From: SLRI01 sp964393275
GTDB lineage: Bacteria; Pseudomonadota; Alphaproteobacteria; Geminicoccales; Geminicoccaceae
DNA: 64,000 bases
Direction: 5' to 3'
NCBI GenBank assembly: GCA_964393275.1
Contig: CAYMTA010000013.1
Location: 26,117-90,116 of the forward strand
The notes under the pieces were generated by a model that made no database searches, was not told the DNA's origin, and worked only from the letters and a program-made list of their open reading frames with translations. The position numbers and the translations under genes were made by a program. Below, piece by piece: positions 19,103 through 28,848 of the stretch (position 1 is the first letter of the stretch; each line of letters starts with the position of its first letter).

Positions 19103-20379
19103 TGTTCCTCCGGCGCCGCCTCGAGCCAGCGCGGAATCGTCTCGTCGGCAAGCTGCCGGCTCGGCTCCCGGGCGGGCTTCACCACGGCCCAGCGCTCGCC
19201 ATCGACCAGCACCTCGGCGGCGCTTACCCGCGAATTATAGTCCGAAGACATTACCGAACCATAAGCGCCGGCGGAAAGAAAGGCGACCCGGTCGCCGGCA
19301 TCGAGCAGCGGCAGGTAGCGGTCGCGGCCGAAGATGTCGCTGCTCTCGCAGATCGGGCCGACCACGTCCATGGGCTCGATGTGTGCTTCCAGGGCGGGCT
19401 CGGCCAGCGGCAGCACCTCGTGCCAGGCATCGTAGAGGGCAGGGCGGATCAGCACGTTCATGCCCGCGTCGAGGATCAAAAAGCGCCGCCCGCCGCTCTC
19501 CTTGCGGTAGATCACGGAGGCCACGAGCGCTCCGGCCTCGGCGACCAGCGCCCGGCCCGGCTCGAACACCAGCTCGACGTCGAGCCCGACCGTCAGCCCC
19601 TGGACCAGGGCCGCGAAGGCGGAGGGCGGCACCGGCTCCTCGTCCCTGTAGCGCACGCCGAAGCCGCCGCCGAGATCGAGCCGGCGGAGCGGGATGCCGG
19701 CGGCGCGGATCGTCCGCAACAGCTCGATGCCGCGCCGATAGGCGACGGCGAAAGGCTCGAGCCGCGTGATCTGCGAGCCGATATGCAGATGCAGCCCCTC
19801 CGGCCGGATGCCCGTCAGGCTGGCGGCCAGCGCGTAGAGATCGCCCGCCTCCTCGAACGGCACGCCGAACTTGTCGCCCTTGCGGCCGGTCGAGATCTTG
19901 CTCAGCGTGCCGGCGTCGACGTCGGGATTGATGCGGAACGCCACCGGCGCCTGCATCTCGAGCTCCCGCGCCACGGCGTCGATGCGCAGGAGCTCCGGCA
20001 CCGATTCGACGTTGAGCTGGAGCACGCCGGTCCTGAGCGCGAAGCGGATCTCGTCATCCGTCTTGGCGATGCCGGCGAAGACGATCCGCGCCGGGTCGAC
20101 CCCGGCCCTGAGCGCCCGCTCGATCTCGCCGCCCGAGACCGTGTCGGCGCCGGCCCCGGCCCGGGCCAGGGTGCGGATCACGGCGAGGTTGTGATTGGCC
20201 TTGATGGCGTAGCAGAAGAGCGCCGGCCGGGCGGCGAAGGCCTCCTGGAACTCCACGAGGCGGGCGCGCATGGCGCCGGCCGAGTAGACGTAGAAGGGCG
20301 TGCCGACCACTTGGGCGATCGCCTCGAGTGGCACCTTCTCGCAGGCGAGACCGCCATCGCAATAGGTGAAGGCCTTCAC
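19099..20379 (-). CDS. lysA: Diaminopimelate decarboxylase
   Basis: PLP enzyme of fold type III converting meso-DAP to L-lysine, the last step of lysine synthesis. The 426-aa protein carries the PLP lysine in CYAIKANHN (K60), the phosphate-binding GGGFGVRY loop, EPGRALVAEAG, and the CESSDIFGRD motif with the second-subunit catalytic Cys. The GTG start overlaps the stop of the small lipoprotein gene (GTGA). It competes with MurE for DAP. Confidence 0.95.
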   Translation of the reverse strand: MKAFTYCDGGLACEKVPLEAIAQVVGTPFYVYSAGAMRARLVEFQEAFAARPALFCYAIKANHNLAVIRTLARAGAGADTVSGGEIERALRAGVDPARIVFAGIAKTDDEIRFALRTGVLQLNVESVPELLRIDAVARELEMQAPVAFRINPDVDAGTLSKISTGRKGDKFGVPFEEAGDLYALAASLTGIRPEGLHLHIGSQITRLEPFAVAYRRGIELLRTIRAAGIPLRRLDLGGGFGVRYRDEEPVPPSAFAALVQGLTVGLDVELVFEPGRALVAEAGALVASVIYRKESGGRRFLILDAGMNVLIRPALYDAWHEVLPLAEPALEAHIEPMDVVGPICESSDIFGRDRYLPLLDAGDRVAFLSAGAYGSVMSSDYNSRVSAAEVLVDGERWAVVKPAREPSRQLADETIPRWLEAAPEEH

Positions 20380-20537
20380 CCGGACATGCCCTTCCCGGTC
20401 TCGGTCTCGGGCGCAGGCTCGGCCGGCGGCGGCTGCTCCTCCTCCTTGGGCGCGTCGGGCAGGCGGGGCGGGCCACGCCGGCCGCAAGCGGCAAGCGAGG
20501 CGAGTGCCACGAGCCCGAGCAGGGTCCGCCGCCTCAT
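20376..20537 (-). CDS. lptM: LptM-like small lipoprotein (YifL family)
   Basis: A 53-aa lipoprotein precursor: basic start MRRR, hydrophobic core, lipobox LAAC with Cys18, then GRRGPPRLPDAP and an acidic, proline-rich tail. The CG-x-x-GP-x-x-x-P motif directly after the lipid Cys is the hallmark of LptM/YifL, which assists disulfide maturation of the LPS translocon LptD in enterobacteria. Its ATG overlaps the argH stop (ATGA) and its stop overlaps the lysA start (GTGA). The position between argH and lysA is the usual one in Proteobacteria. Function in this organism is inferred from family and motif. Confidence 0.85.
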   Translation of the reverse strand: MRRRTLLGLVALASLAACGRRGPPRLPDAPKEEEQPPPAEPAPETETGKGMSG

Positions 20538-21937
20538 CGGCCGAGCTCCAGAAGCCGTGCCTGCATCGCCCTGGCCGCCTCCTCGACCCTCCCCGGCGCC
20601 GTGCCGCCCTGGCTCGTCCGGCTCGCCACCGACTGGTCGACGTCGAGGAGCGCTGCCGGCTTCAGCCGCGGATCGATGGCGCGCAGCGTCTCCGCATCGA
20701 GCTCGTGCAGCCCGCAGCCCCGCTCCTCGGCCGCCTTCACCGCCCGGGCGGCGCTGCCATGCGCGTCACGAAAGGCCGCCCCCTCGACCCTGACCAGCCA
20801 GTCGGCGAGGTCGGTCGCCGTGGTGTAGCCGACTCCGGCCGCGGCCCGCATCCGGGCCGGATCGACCGTCAGCGAGGCGAGCATGGCGGCAGTGGCGGCG
20901 AGGCAGAGCTCGAGCGTGTCGACCGCGTCGAACACCCCCTCCTTGTCCTCCTGCATGTCCTTGGAATAGGCCAGCGGCAGGCCCTTCAGGGTCACCAACA
21001 GCGCCTGCAGGTGGCCGATCAGCCGCCCGCTCTTGCCGCGCACCAGCTCGGCCGCGTCCGGGTTGCGCTTCTGCGGCATGATCGAGCTGCCGGAGGTGAA
21101 GGCCTCGGCCATCTGGACGAAGCCGAACTGCGGCGTCGACCAGAGCACCAGCTCCTCGGCGAGCCGCGAGAGGTGGATCGCGGCGATGGCGGCCGAAGCC
21201 AGGTAATCCAGGGCGAAGTCGCGATCCGAGACGGCGTCGATCGAATTGGCCGCCGGCCGGTCGAAACCGAGGGCGGTGGCCACGGCCTCGCGGTCGATCG
21301 GAAAGCTCGTGCCGGCGAGCGCCGCGGCACCCAAGGGGCACTCGTTCAGCCGCGCCCGTGCGTCCGAGAAGCGCGAGACGTCGCGCATGAACATCTCGCC
21401 ATAGGCCAGAAGGTGATGCCCGAAGGTCACCGGCTGCGCCGCCTGCAGATGGGTGAAGCCCGGCATCACCGTCGCCGCCTCCGCCGCCGCCCGGTCGGCC
21501 AGCACGGCCACCAGCCCCGCCAGCAGGTCCACGGCACGGTCCATGGCGTCGCGGACGAAGAGCTTGAAATCGGTCGCCACCTGGTCGTTGCGCGAGCGGG
21601 CGGTGTGCAGGCGCCTTCCGGGCTCGCCGATCCGCTCGGTCAGGCGCGCCTCGATGTTGAGGTGGATGTCCTCGAGCTTGGGATCGAAGACGAATCGACC
21701 GGCCTCGAGCTCCGCCGCGAGCGCCTCGAGCCCGCCCAGAATGGCGTCCCGATCGGCGGCGGCGATGATGCCCTGGTCGGCCAGCATCCGGGCATGCGCG
21801 ATCGAGCCCCGCACGTCCTGCGGCCAGAGCCGCTTGTCGAAGCCGATCGAGGCGTTAATCTCCTCCATCAGCGGCGCTGGGCCGGACGCGAAATGTCCGC
21901 CCCAGAGGTCGCGCGCCGCTTTCGTCTCCTTCGTCAT
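20534..21937 (-). CDS. argH: Argininosuccinate lyase
   Basis: Cytosolic lyase splitting argininosuccinate into arginine and fumarate. The 467-aa length is typical. It shows LWGGHFASGP at the N-terminus, HTARSRNDQVATD (about 108-120), PGFTHLQAAQPVTFGHH with the catalytic His, and the fumarase/lyase signature GSSIMPQKRNPDAAE with the catalytic Ser loop. It is the first gene of the argH-lptM-lysA-DUF4175-amidase run on the minus strand and diverges from the thioredoxin gene across a 30-bp gap. Confidence 0.96.
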   Translation of the reverse strand: MTKETKAARDLWGGHFASGPAPLMEEINASIGFDKRLWPQDVRGSIAHARMLADQGIIAAADRDAILGGLEALAAELEAGRFVFDPKLEDIHLNIEARLTERIGEPGRRLHTARSRNDQVATDFKLFVRDAMDRAVDLLAGLVAVLADRAAAEAATVMPGFTHLQAAQPVTFGHHLLAYGEMFMRDVSRFSDARARLNECPLGAAALAGTSFPIDREAVATALGFDRPAANSIDAVSDRDFALDYLASAAIAAIHLSRLAEELVLWSTPQFGFVQMAEAFTSGSSIMPQKRNPDAAELVRGKSGRLIGHLQALLVTLKGLPLAYSKDMQEDKEGVFDAVDTLELCLAATAAMLASLTVDPARMRAAAGVGYTTATDLADWLVRVEGAAFRDAHGSAARAVKAAEERGCGLHELDAETLRAIDPRLKPAALLDVDQSVASRTSQGGTAPGRVEEAARAMQARLLELGR

Positions 21938-21967
21938 CACCCGTCCAGACCCCGTTCCATCCAAGAA

Positions 21968-22507
<540 letters not shown>

Positions 22508-22625
22508 GCATGGTAGCTCGGGCCGGCGACATGATGCCCGGTTGCCGGTTGCGCTGCATGGACTAGCTTTGGGCGAATCCGGCCGCCACCAGGTGCGGCA
22601 CCGCAGCCTTTCAGGGAGATATCGC

Positions 22626-23627
22626 ATGATGAGAACCTGCCTCACCAGTCTCGGCACAATGGCGCTGGCCGGCGTCCTCGCCTTCACCGCCGCGCCGGCC
22701 CATGCCCAGGACAAGACCGGCTGGCCCGAATCCATCAAGGTCGGCACGGCGTCCCAGGGCGGCACCTTCTTCATCTACGGCGCCGGCTGGGCCGGGATGA
22801 TCCAGGAGAAGCTGGGTGTCGCGGCGAGCTCCGAGGTGACCGGCGGCCCCGTGCAGAACTTCGCGCTGACCCAGGCCAACGACATCCAGATGGCGATGAC
22901 CACCATGGGCCCGGCGCGCGAGGCGTGGGACGGCAACAGCCCGATCGCCCCGGGCGTGCAGATGCGCGACGTGCGCGCCACCTTCCCGATGTACCAGACC
23001 CCCTTCCAGATCATCGCCCTCAAGTCCAGCGGCATCTCGACGGTCGCCGATCTCGACGGCAAGACGGTCGGCGACGGGCCCAGGGGCGGCACCTGCGGCA
23101 CCTATTTCCCGCAGTTCTTCGACGCGCTCGGGGTCGAGACCAACGACCAGTTCGGCGGCGCCTCCGATCTCGCGGGCCAGGTCAAGGACGGGCTGATCGA
23201 CGCCTTCGCCTTCTGCGCCGGCCTGCCGATCGCCGCCTTCAGCGAGCTCGAGGCGCAGAACCCGGTCAACATCTTCGCCTTCACCGAGGAGGAGCAGGCG
23301 AAGCTGATCGAGAAGTTCCCGGTCAGCGCCTTCGAGATCCCGGCCGAGACCTACACCAGCCAGACCGAGCCGCAGCACTCGGTCGCCATGTGGAACTTCG
23401 GTATCGCCAACAAGAGCCTGCCGCAGAGCTTCGTCTACGAGGTCATGAAGGTCGTGCTCGACAACCACGACCGGATGATGCAGATCCATCAGGCTGCCGC
23501 CGAGACCCTGCCCGAGAACTGGGTGCACAACACCTTCCTGCCGTTCCACGCGGGGGCCGTGCAGTACTACAAGGAGAAGGGCTTCGACATCCCGGAGAAC
23601 CTGATCCCGGAAGAATACGAGGGCTGA
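22626..23627 (+). CDS. TAXI-family TRAP transporter solute receptor
   Basis: Periplasmic ligand-binding protein (333 aa) of the TRAP-associated extracytoplasmic immunogenic (TAXI) class. It has a signal peptide ending AAPAHA-QDK, then the family pattern VGTASQGGTFFIYGAGWA, a mid-domain LDGKTVGDGPRGGTCGTYF and repeated aromatic ligand-side residues. The ATG follows GGGAG by 8 nt. It is followed by a hairpin and the fused permease, forming a Na+-dependent uptake system. The ligand is not predictable from sequence alone; other TAXI systems have been linked to dicarboxylates or amino acids. Confidence 0.9.
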   Translation: MMRTCLTSLGTMALAGVLAFTAAPAHAQDKTGWPESIKVGTASQGGTFFIYGAGWAGMIQEKLGVAASSEVTGGPVQNFALTQANDIQMAMTTMGPAREAWDGNSPIAPGVQMRDVRATFPMYQTPFQIIALKSSGISTVADLDGKTVGDGPRGGTCGTYFPQFFDALGVETNDQFGGASDLAGQVKDGLIDAFAFCAGLPIAAFSELEAQNPVNIFAFTEEEQAKLIEKFPVSAFEIPAETYTSQTEPQHSVAMWNFGIANKSLPQSFVYEVMKVVLDNHDRMMQIHQAAAETLPENWVHNTFLPFHAGAVQYYKEKGFDIPENLIPEEYEG

Positions 23628-23635
23628 GCGATCGG

Positions 23636-23657
23636 GGGCGGGGCCATGGCCCCGCCC
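23636..23657. repeat. Perfect 22-bp palindrome between receptor and permease genes
   Basis: A self-complementary GC-rich sequence centred on CCATGG (about 9 nt after the receptor stop) can fold into an 11-bp stem. There is no T-run, so it is not a classic terminator. An mRNA-stabilising or partial-attenuation role, allowing receptor excess over permease, is typical for such positions but inferred. Confidence 0.55.
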
Positions 23658-23692
23658 TTCCGCCATAAGAAGGCCAGTCTGGGAGGCGGCCA

Positions 23693-25870
23693 ATGACGAA
23701 TGGGGCGGACGGCGAGCTGATCATCGCCCGGGACGTCGACGACGAGCCACCATCCGGCAACCAGCGGAGCCTCACCGGCTTCAGCCATCATTTCGTCTTC
23801 TGGTTCTGCGTCGCCTACACCGCCTGGCACCTTCTGGTGCTCAACGTCTTCCCGCTCGAGACCTGGGCTTTCCGCACGCTGCACGTGGCAGGCGGCCTCG
23901 GCATCGGCTTCCTGGTCGCGACCCACGCGGTGCCCCGGCTCGACCGCGTGGGCGGCGGCCTGCCGGCGCAGCTTCTTCGCCCGCTGCGTCTCGTCGCCGC
24001 CGTGCTCGTCGGCTTCGCCCTCGTGGCCATGCTCGCACCCTTCGCCTTGCGGGCGCTCGCCGGCCTGCCGAACCCGCCGCTTTGGCTCTACGACCTCGCC
24101 GCCCCGGCGCTGCTCGTCGGCACCGCCCTCGCCATGCTCCTCGCCTGGTTGACCCCGGCCGACACCAGCCGCATCGACCCGGCCGACTGGACCATGGCCG
24201 CCGCCGCCGTGGCGGTCGCGGCCTACCTTCTCTTCAACCTCCAGGCCCTGCAGTTCCGCGCCGGGGTGATGCCGACCCGCCCCGACTTCCTGGTGACGCT
24301 CGTCGGCGTGGCGCTGATCCTCGAATGCACAAGGCGGCTCGCCGGCCTGGCGCTCGTCGTCATCTCCGTCGTCTTCATCCTCTACGCCTTCGTCGGCCCC
24401 TGGCTGCCGGGCTTTCTCGCCCACAGCGGCTACTCCCCGGATCGCTTCTTCACCTACCTCTACACCGACAACGGCATCCTCGGGCCGACCGTCGCCGTCT
24501 CCTCGACCTACATCATCCTCTTCATCTGCTTCGCCGCCTTCCTCCAGGCGTCGAAGGTCGGCGACTACTTCGTCAACTTCGCCTTCGCCGCCGCCGGCCA
24601 CGCGCGCGGCGGCCCGGCCAAGGTCGCCGTCTTCGCTTCCGGCCTCATGGGCATGATCAACGGCACCTCGGCCGGCAACGTGGTGGCCACGGGCTCGCTC
24701 ACCATCCCGCTCATGAAGCGCGTCGGCTACCGGGCGCGGAGCGCCGCCGGCATCGAGGCCGCGGCCTCCACGGGCGGCCAGATCATGCCGCCGATCATGG
24801 GTGCCGGCGCCTTCATCATGGCCGAGATCACCGGCATCCGTTACACCGAGATCGCCGTCGCGGCCATCATCCCGGCGACCCTCTACTTCATCTCGGTCTA
24901 CTTCATGGTGGACCTCGAGGCCCAGCGCACCGGCATGAAGGGCCTGCCCCGGGACCAGCTCCCGCGCTTTGGCACCCTCGCCCGGCAGGCCTATCTGTTC
25001 GTGCCGATCGTCATCCTCATCGTGGCCCTCTTCCTGGGCTACTCGGTGATCCGCGCCGGCACGCTCTCGCTCGTCGCCGCCATCGTCGTGAGCTGGCTCA
25101 CCCCCCACAGGCTCGGCCCCATGGGCATCATAAGAGCGCTCAACCTGACCGCCCACATGGCGGTCCAGCTCATCGCCGTCTGCGCCTGCGCCGGCATCAT
25201 CGTCGGCGTCATCGGCCTCACCGGCGTCGGCCTGCGCTTCTCCTCGATGCTGCTCACCGTGGCCGCGACCAGCCAGTTCCTGGCCCTGCTCTTCGCCATG
25301 GGCATCTCGCTCCTGCTCGGCATGGGCATGCCGACGACGGCCGCCTACGCCGTCGCCGCCTCGGTCGTCGCCCCCGGCCTGATCCGCCTCGGCATCGAGC
25401 CGCTGATCGCGCATTTCTTCGTCTTCTACTTCGCCGTCATCTCGGCGATCACCCCGCCCGTGGCGCTCGCCGCCTATGCCGGGGCGGCGATCGCCGGCTC
25501 GAAGGCGCTCGAGACCTCGCTCACCGCCTTCAAGCTCGGCCTCGCCGCGTTCATCGTGCCCTTCATGTTCTTCTACAGCCCGAGCCTGATGATGATGGGC
25601 TCGTGGCCGGTCATCATCCAGAGCGCTGCGACCGCCTGCGTCGGCGTCTTCCTGCTCTCCGCCGCCGTGCAGGGCTGGTTCTTCGGCCGCGCCGGCATCC
25701 TGCTCCGCCTCGTGATCGGCGCCGCGGCGCTCCTGATGATCACCGGCGGCCTCATCACCGACCTGATCGGCATCGCCCTCGGTGGCGCCGTCTTCCTCTG
25801 GCAGCGCAAGATGGCGATCAAGGAGCCGGACATGGCGGTCGCGGCATCGGCGCGGGAGCCCGCCGCCTGA
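23693..25870 (+). CDS. TRAP transporter fused permease (DctQ-DctM)
   Basis: Integral membrane permease of 725 aa, combining the small (4TM) and large subunits as usual for TAXI systems. Hydrophobic segments cover almost the whole length after a charged 30-residue N-terminus. The DctM half has GTSAGNVVATGSLTIPLMK (about 325-343), GGQIMPPIMGAGAFIMAEI and GMGMPTTAAYAVAASVVAP. The start follows GGAGG by about 7 nt. Its stop overlaps the reading frame of the extensin-like gene as CTGA. Confidence 0.93.
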   Translation: MTNGADGELIIARDVDDEPPSGNQRSLTGFSHHFVFWFCVAYTAWHLLVLNVFPLETWAFRTLHVAGGLGIGFLVATHAVPRLDRVGGGLPAQLLRPLRLVAAVLVGFALVAMLAPFALRALAGLPNPPLWLYDLAAPALLVGTALAMLLAWLTPADTSRIDPADWTMAAAAVAVAAYLLFNLQALQFRAGVMPTRPDFLVTLVGVALILECTRRLAGLALVVISVVFILYAFVGPWLPGFLAHSGYSPDRFFTYLYTDNGILGPTVAVSSTYIILFICFAAFLQASKVGDYFVNFAFAAAGHARGGPAKVAVFASGLMGMINGTSAGNVVATGSLTIPLMKRVGYRARSAAGIEAAASTGGQIMPPIMGAGAFIMAEITGIRYTEIAVAAIIPATLYFISVYFMVDLEAQRTGMKGLPRDQLPRFGTLARQAYLFVPIVILIVALFLGYSVIRAGTLSLVAAIVVSWLTPHRLGPMGIIRALNLTAHMAVQLIAVCACAGIIVGVIGLTGVGLRFSSMLLTVAATSQFLALLFAMGISLLLGMGMPTTAAYAVAASVVAPGLIRLGIEPLIAHFFVFYFAVISAITPPVALAAYAGAAIAGSKALETSLTAFKLGLAAFIVPFMFFYSPSLMMMGSWPVIIQSAATACVGVFLLSAAVQGWFFGRAGILLRLVIGAAALLMITGGLITDLIGIALGGAVFLWQRKMAIKEPDMAVAASAREPAA

Positions 25871-26493
25871 TCAGGGGCACAGCCCTCCTCGCCGCTGCCG
25901 GCCTCCTGCTCGCCGCCTGCGCGAGCGCGCCGCCACTCCGGCCGGCGGCGACGGTCTGGCCGAGCGAGCCGGCCACCTGCCGGGCCCAGCTCGCCGCCCT
26001 GAACGTCCGCTTCACGCCCTGGGCCGGCGCCCCTTCCGGCGGTGCCTGCACCGTGCCGGCACCGGTCGAGGTCGCCCGGACGAGCGCCGCCATCGAGCCG
26101 ACCCTGCGCACCAGCTGCCCGATGCTGCTGGCCTGGGCGCGGTTCGAGCCGGAGCTGCAGCGCCTGGCCTTGAAGGACCTCGGCAGCCGCATCGCCGAGA
26201 TCCGCCACTACGGCTCCTACAACTGCCGCCAGATGACCGGCAACCGGCGGCGCATCAGCCTGCACGGCACCGGCGAGGCGCTCGACATCGCCGGCTTCAC
26301 CACCGCCGACGGCCGCAGCATCAGCGTGGCCGACGACTGGCCGCGCCGCAGCGGCGCCGCCAGCCTGTTCCTGCACGACGTGGCCCAGGCCGCCTGCCGC
26401 CACTTCAACGTCGTTCTCACCCCCAGCCACGACCGGGCGCATCGCGACCACATCCACGTCGACATCGGCCCCTGGAAGCTCTGCAAGGCGTGA
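25867..26493 (+). CDS. Extensin-like C-terminal domain lipoprotein
   Basis: Secreted protein of the Extensin_2 (PF06904-type) family, whose C-terminal fold resembles D-Ala-D-Ala carboxypeptidases. After a short signal sequence with lipobox LAAC come four further Cys residues, RHYGSYNCR, HGTGEALDIAGF and HDRAHRDHIHVDIG, the latter two carrying the His/Asp cluster of the family. There is no ATG, GTG or TTG before the signal sequence. A CTG at 25867 overlapping the TRAP permease stop (CTGA), with GGGAG 8 nt upstream, is the only start that yields a proper signal peptide (208 aa). A role in envelope remodelling is inferred. Confidence 0.83.
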   Translation: MIRGTALLAAAGLLLAACASAPPLRPAATVWPSEPATCRAQLAALNVRFTPWAGAPSGGACTVPAPVEVARTSAAIEPTLRTSCPMLLAWARFEPELQRLALKDLGSRIAEIRHYGSYNCRQMTGNRRRISLHGTGEALDIAGFTTADGRSISVADDWPRRSGAASLFLHDVAQAACRHFNVVLTPSHDRAHRDHIHVDIGPWKLCKA

Positions 26494-26613
26494 GCGAGCC
26501 GCTCACCCTGCATCAAGAACGCTCGATCCGGGCTCGCCGTTCGCCCCGCCTCGGGCAATCTCTGCTACGGACACGACATGCCGGCAGCCGGCCGGCGTGC
26601 AGCGAGGTGAAGC

Positions 26614-27822
26614 ATGCGACTACCCAAGGAGCCGGTTCGCTCGGGCGTCTCCGAGCGCAGCGCTATTCAGCCTTTCCTGGTCATGCAGGTGCTGGCCGCC
26701 GCCAACCGTCGCGCAGCGGCTGGCGGCGACGTGCTGCATCTCGAGGTGGGCGAGCCCTCCGGCGGGGCGCCGAAGGCGGCCCTGGATGCCGCCCGCGCCG
26801 CCCTCGACGGCAACGCCCTCGGCTATACCGAATCACTCGGCCTGCGCCCGCTCCGCGCCGCCATCGCCCGCCACATCGAGCGAACCTACGGCCTGACTGT
26901 GCCGATCGAGCGCATCGCCATCACCGCCGGGGCGTCCGGCGCCTTCATCCTGGCCTTCCTCGCCGCCTTCGATGCCGGAGCCCGGGTCGCCGTGGCCGAG
27001 CCCGGCTACCCCGCCTACCGCAACATCCTCAAAGCCCTCGACATCGAGGTCGTGCAGCTGATCACCTCCGAGGCCACCGGCTTCCAGCCGACCGTGGCCG
27101 ACCTCGAGGCCATCTCGGGCCCCCTCGACGGGGTCATCGTCGCGAGCCCGGCCAACCCCACGGGCGCCCTGATCGACGCGGCCGAGCTCGCCGCCATCGC
27201 CAGCTGGTGCGATGCTCGTGACGTGCGGCTGATCTCGGACGAGATCTATCACGGCATCACCTATGAGCGGCCCGGCAGCACGGCCCTCGCCAGCTCCGGC
27301 CGTGCGATCATCGTCAACAGCTTCTCCAAGTACTGGGCGATGACCGGCTGGCGGGTCGGCTGGCTGGTGCTGCCCGATGAGCTGGTCGATCCGGTCGAGC
27401 GCCTGGCGCAGAACCTGTTCATCTCGCCCTCGGCCGTGGGCCAGCACGCGGCCCTTGGCGCCCTGGCAGCAAAACCCGAGCTCGATGCCAGGGTCGAAGG
27501 CTACGGCGCCAACCGCGCGCTTCTGCTCGACGCCCTGCCGAAAATCGGCCTCGACCGCCTCGTCCCGCCCGACGGCGCCTTCTACCTCTATGCCGACATC
27601 GGCCGCTTCGGCCTCGACTCGGTCACCTTCTCGGCCCGCCTGCTCGCCGAGACCGGTGTCGCCATCACCCCCGGCAATGATTTCGACGCCGTCCGCGGCG
27701 ACCGCTACGTCCGCCTCTCCTTCGCCGGCGCGCGCACCACGATCGAGCAGGCCATCGACCGGCTCGGCCCCTGGCTCGCCCGGCTCGAGCGGCGCTGCCA
27801 GCCTGCCGGCCCGGCCGCCTGA
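26614..27822 (+). CDS. Class I/II pyridoxal phosphate aminotransferase
   Basis: Fold type I aminotransferase of 402 aa. It has the N-terminal SAIQPFLVMQVLAAANRR helix, LHLEVGEPSG, YTESLGLRPLR, ASPANPTGALI, ISDEIYHGITY and the PLP lysine in NSFSKYWAMTGWRVGW (K239). This pattern matches the AspC/AlaA-like Ib subgroup, so an L-amino acid:2-oxoglutarate reaction is likely, but the substrate is not determinable. The start is preceded by GAGGTGAAGC. It stands alone, 120 bp after the extensin-like gene and just before the IS element. Confidence 0.88.
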   Translation: MRLPKEPVRSGVSERSAIQPFLVMQVLAAANRRAAAGGDVLHLEVGEPSGGAPKAALDAARAALDGNALGYTESLGLRPLRAAIARHIERTYGLTVPIERIAITAGASGAFILAFLAAFDAGARVAVAEPGYPAYRNILKALDIEVVQLITSEATGFQPTVADLEAISGPLDGVIVASPANPTGALIDAAELAAIASWCDARDVRLISDEIYHGITYERPGSTALASSGRAIIVNSFSKYWAMTGWRVGWLVLPDELVDPVERLAQNLFISPSAVGQHAALGALAAKPELDARVEGYGANRALLLDALPKIGLDRLVPPDGAFYLYADIGRFGLDSVTFSARLLAETGVAITPGNDFDAVRGDRYVRLSFAGARTTIEQAIDRLGPWLARLERRCQPAGPAA

Positions 27823-27968
27823 GCACTCCCTCGATTGATCACCGCCATCGCCGGCGACGCCATCTCGCGGCCTGGTCCAACTTCTCAGAGCCCGTTCGAA
27901 AAGTTGCTGAGCGGAAACAATCGGTTATGACACTCCTGATTCGGCCGAGAACGAGGAGGTCACGGGTC

Positions 27969-28848
27969 ATGTGGACTGCTTCCGCTCGCCGGCAGTATGA
28001 GCGGCTGGGACGACGCTACGCAACGGATTTGACGGACGAGGAGTTCGCGCTGATCGTGCCGCATCTGCCGCGAGCCAGGCGTGGTGGTCGACCGCGGACG
28101 ACGAATATCCGCGAGGTGCTGAACGCGCTCTTGTATCTGCTGCGTAGCGGCTGCCAGTGGCGGCTTTTGCCCAAAGGCTTTCCGCCGCGCAGCACGGTCT
28201 ACGGCTATTTTCGGCGTTTTTGGCAAGAGGGCATCTGGATGCGGATCTGGGCGGCCCTGTTGATGGACGCGCGAGAGCAGGCCGGCAAGGAAGCCTCGCC
28301 GACCGCCGGGATCATCGACAGCCAGAGCGTCAAGACGACGGAATTGGGCGGCATCAAGGGGTTCGACGCCGGCAAGAAGATCGCCGGGCGCAAGCGGCAC
28401 CTGGTCGCCGACACGCTCGGCCTGCCGCTCGTGCTCGTCGTTCATGCCGCCGACATCCAGGACCGGGACGGCCTCGCTCTCGCCTGCAAACGCATCCGCC
28501 GACGCTTTCCGTGGCTCCGCCTGCTCTTCGCCGATGCCGGCTATCAAGGCGATGTGGCCGCTTGCGCCGCCGCGCGGGAAGGGCTCAGGCTGGAGATCGT
28601 CAAGCGTCCCCCCGACGCCAGAGGTTTCCAGCTCCTGCCCAAACCCCTCCGCGGTCTGCTGACCGCGTTCCCTGCGGGACTCGGATGAAAGGCCTCCTGG
28701 CCTTTCATGGCTGATCGAGCGCACCTTCGCATGGCTCGGGCGCAATCGGAGATTGGCAAAGGACGTCGAGCGCCTGATCGAAACCAGCACCGCCATGATC
28801 GCCGTCGCCACCGCACAGCTCCTCGCAAGGAAACTCGCAACTACTTGA
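27969..28848 (+). pseudogene. IS5-family DDE transposase, broken by a short insert
   Basis: The first frame (27969-28688) encodes an IS5/IS1031-like transposase: helix-turn-helix N-terminus (DLTDEEFALIVPHLP), first Asp in GIIDSQSVKTTE, second Asp in LFADAGYQGD. It then runs into about 65 bp of hairpin-forming sequence and stops. The missing C-terminus with the catalytic Glu (WLIERTFAWLGRNRRLAKD) continues in another frame from 28708 to the TGA at 28846-28848. The normal junction would be LLPK directly followed by RW. An upstream ATG at 27927 could extend the N-terminus. Confidence 0.85.
28644..28708. repeat. Triple-hairpin palindromic insert inside the transposase
   Basis: Three consecutive stem-loops: CGCGGTC/GACCGCG with a TGCT loop (28650-28667), TCCC/GGGA with a TGC loop (28669-28679), and a perfect 10-bp stem ATGAAAGGCC/GGCCTTTCAT with a TCCT loop (28685-28708). 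It sits exactly where the transposase should continue from LLPK to RWLIERT, and its net length shifts the frame. It resembles a small interspersed palindromic (REP-like) element. Identity as a repeated genomic family is inferred. Confidence 0.65.
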
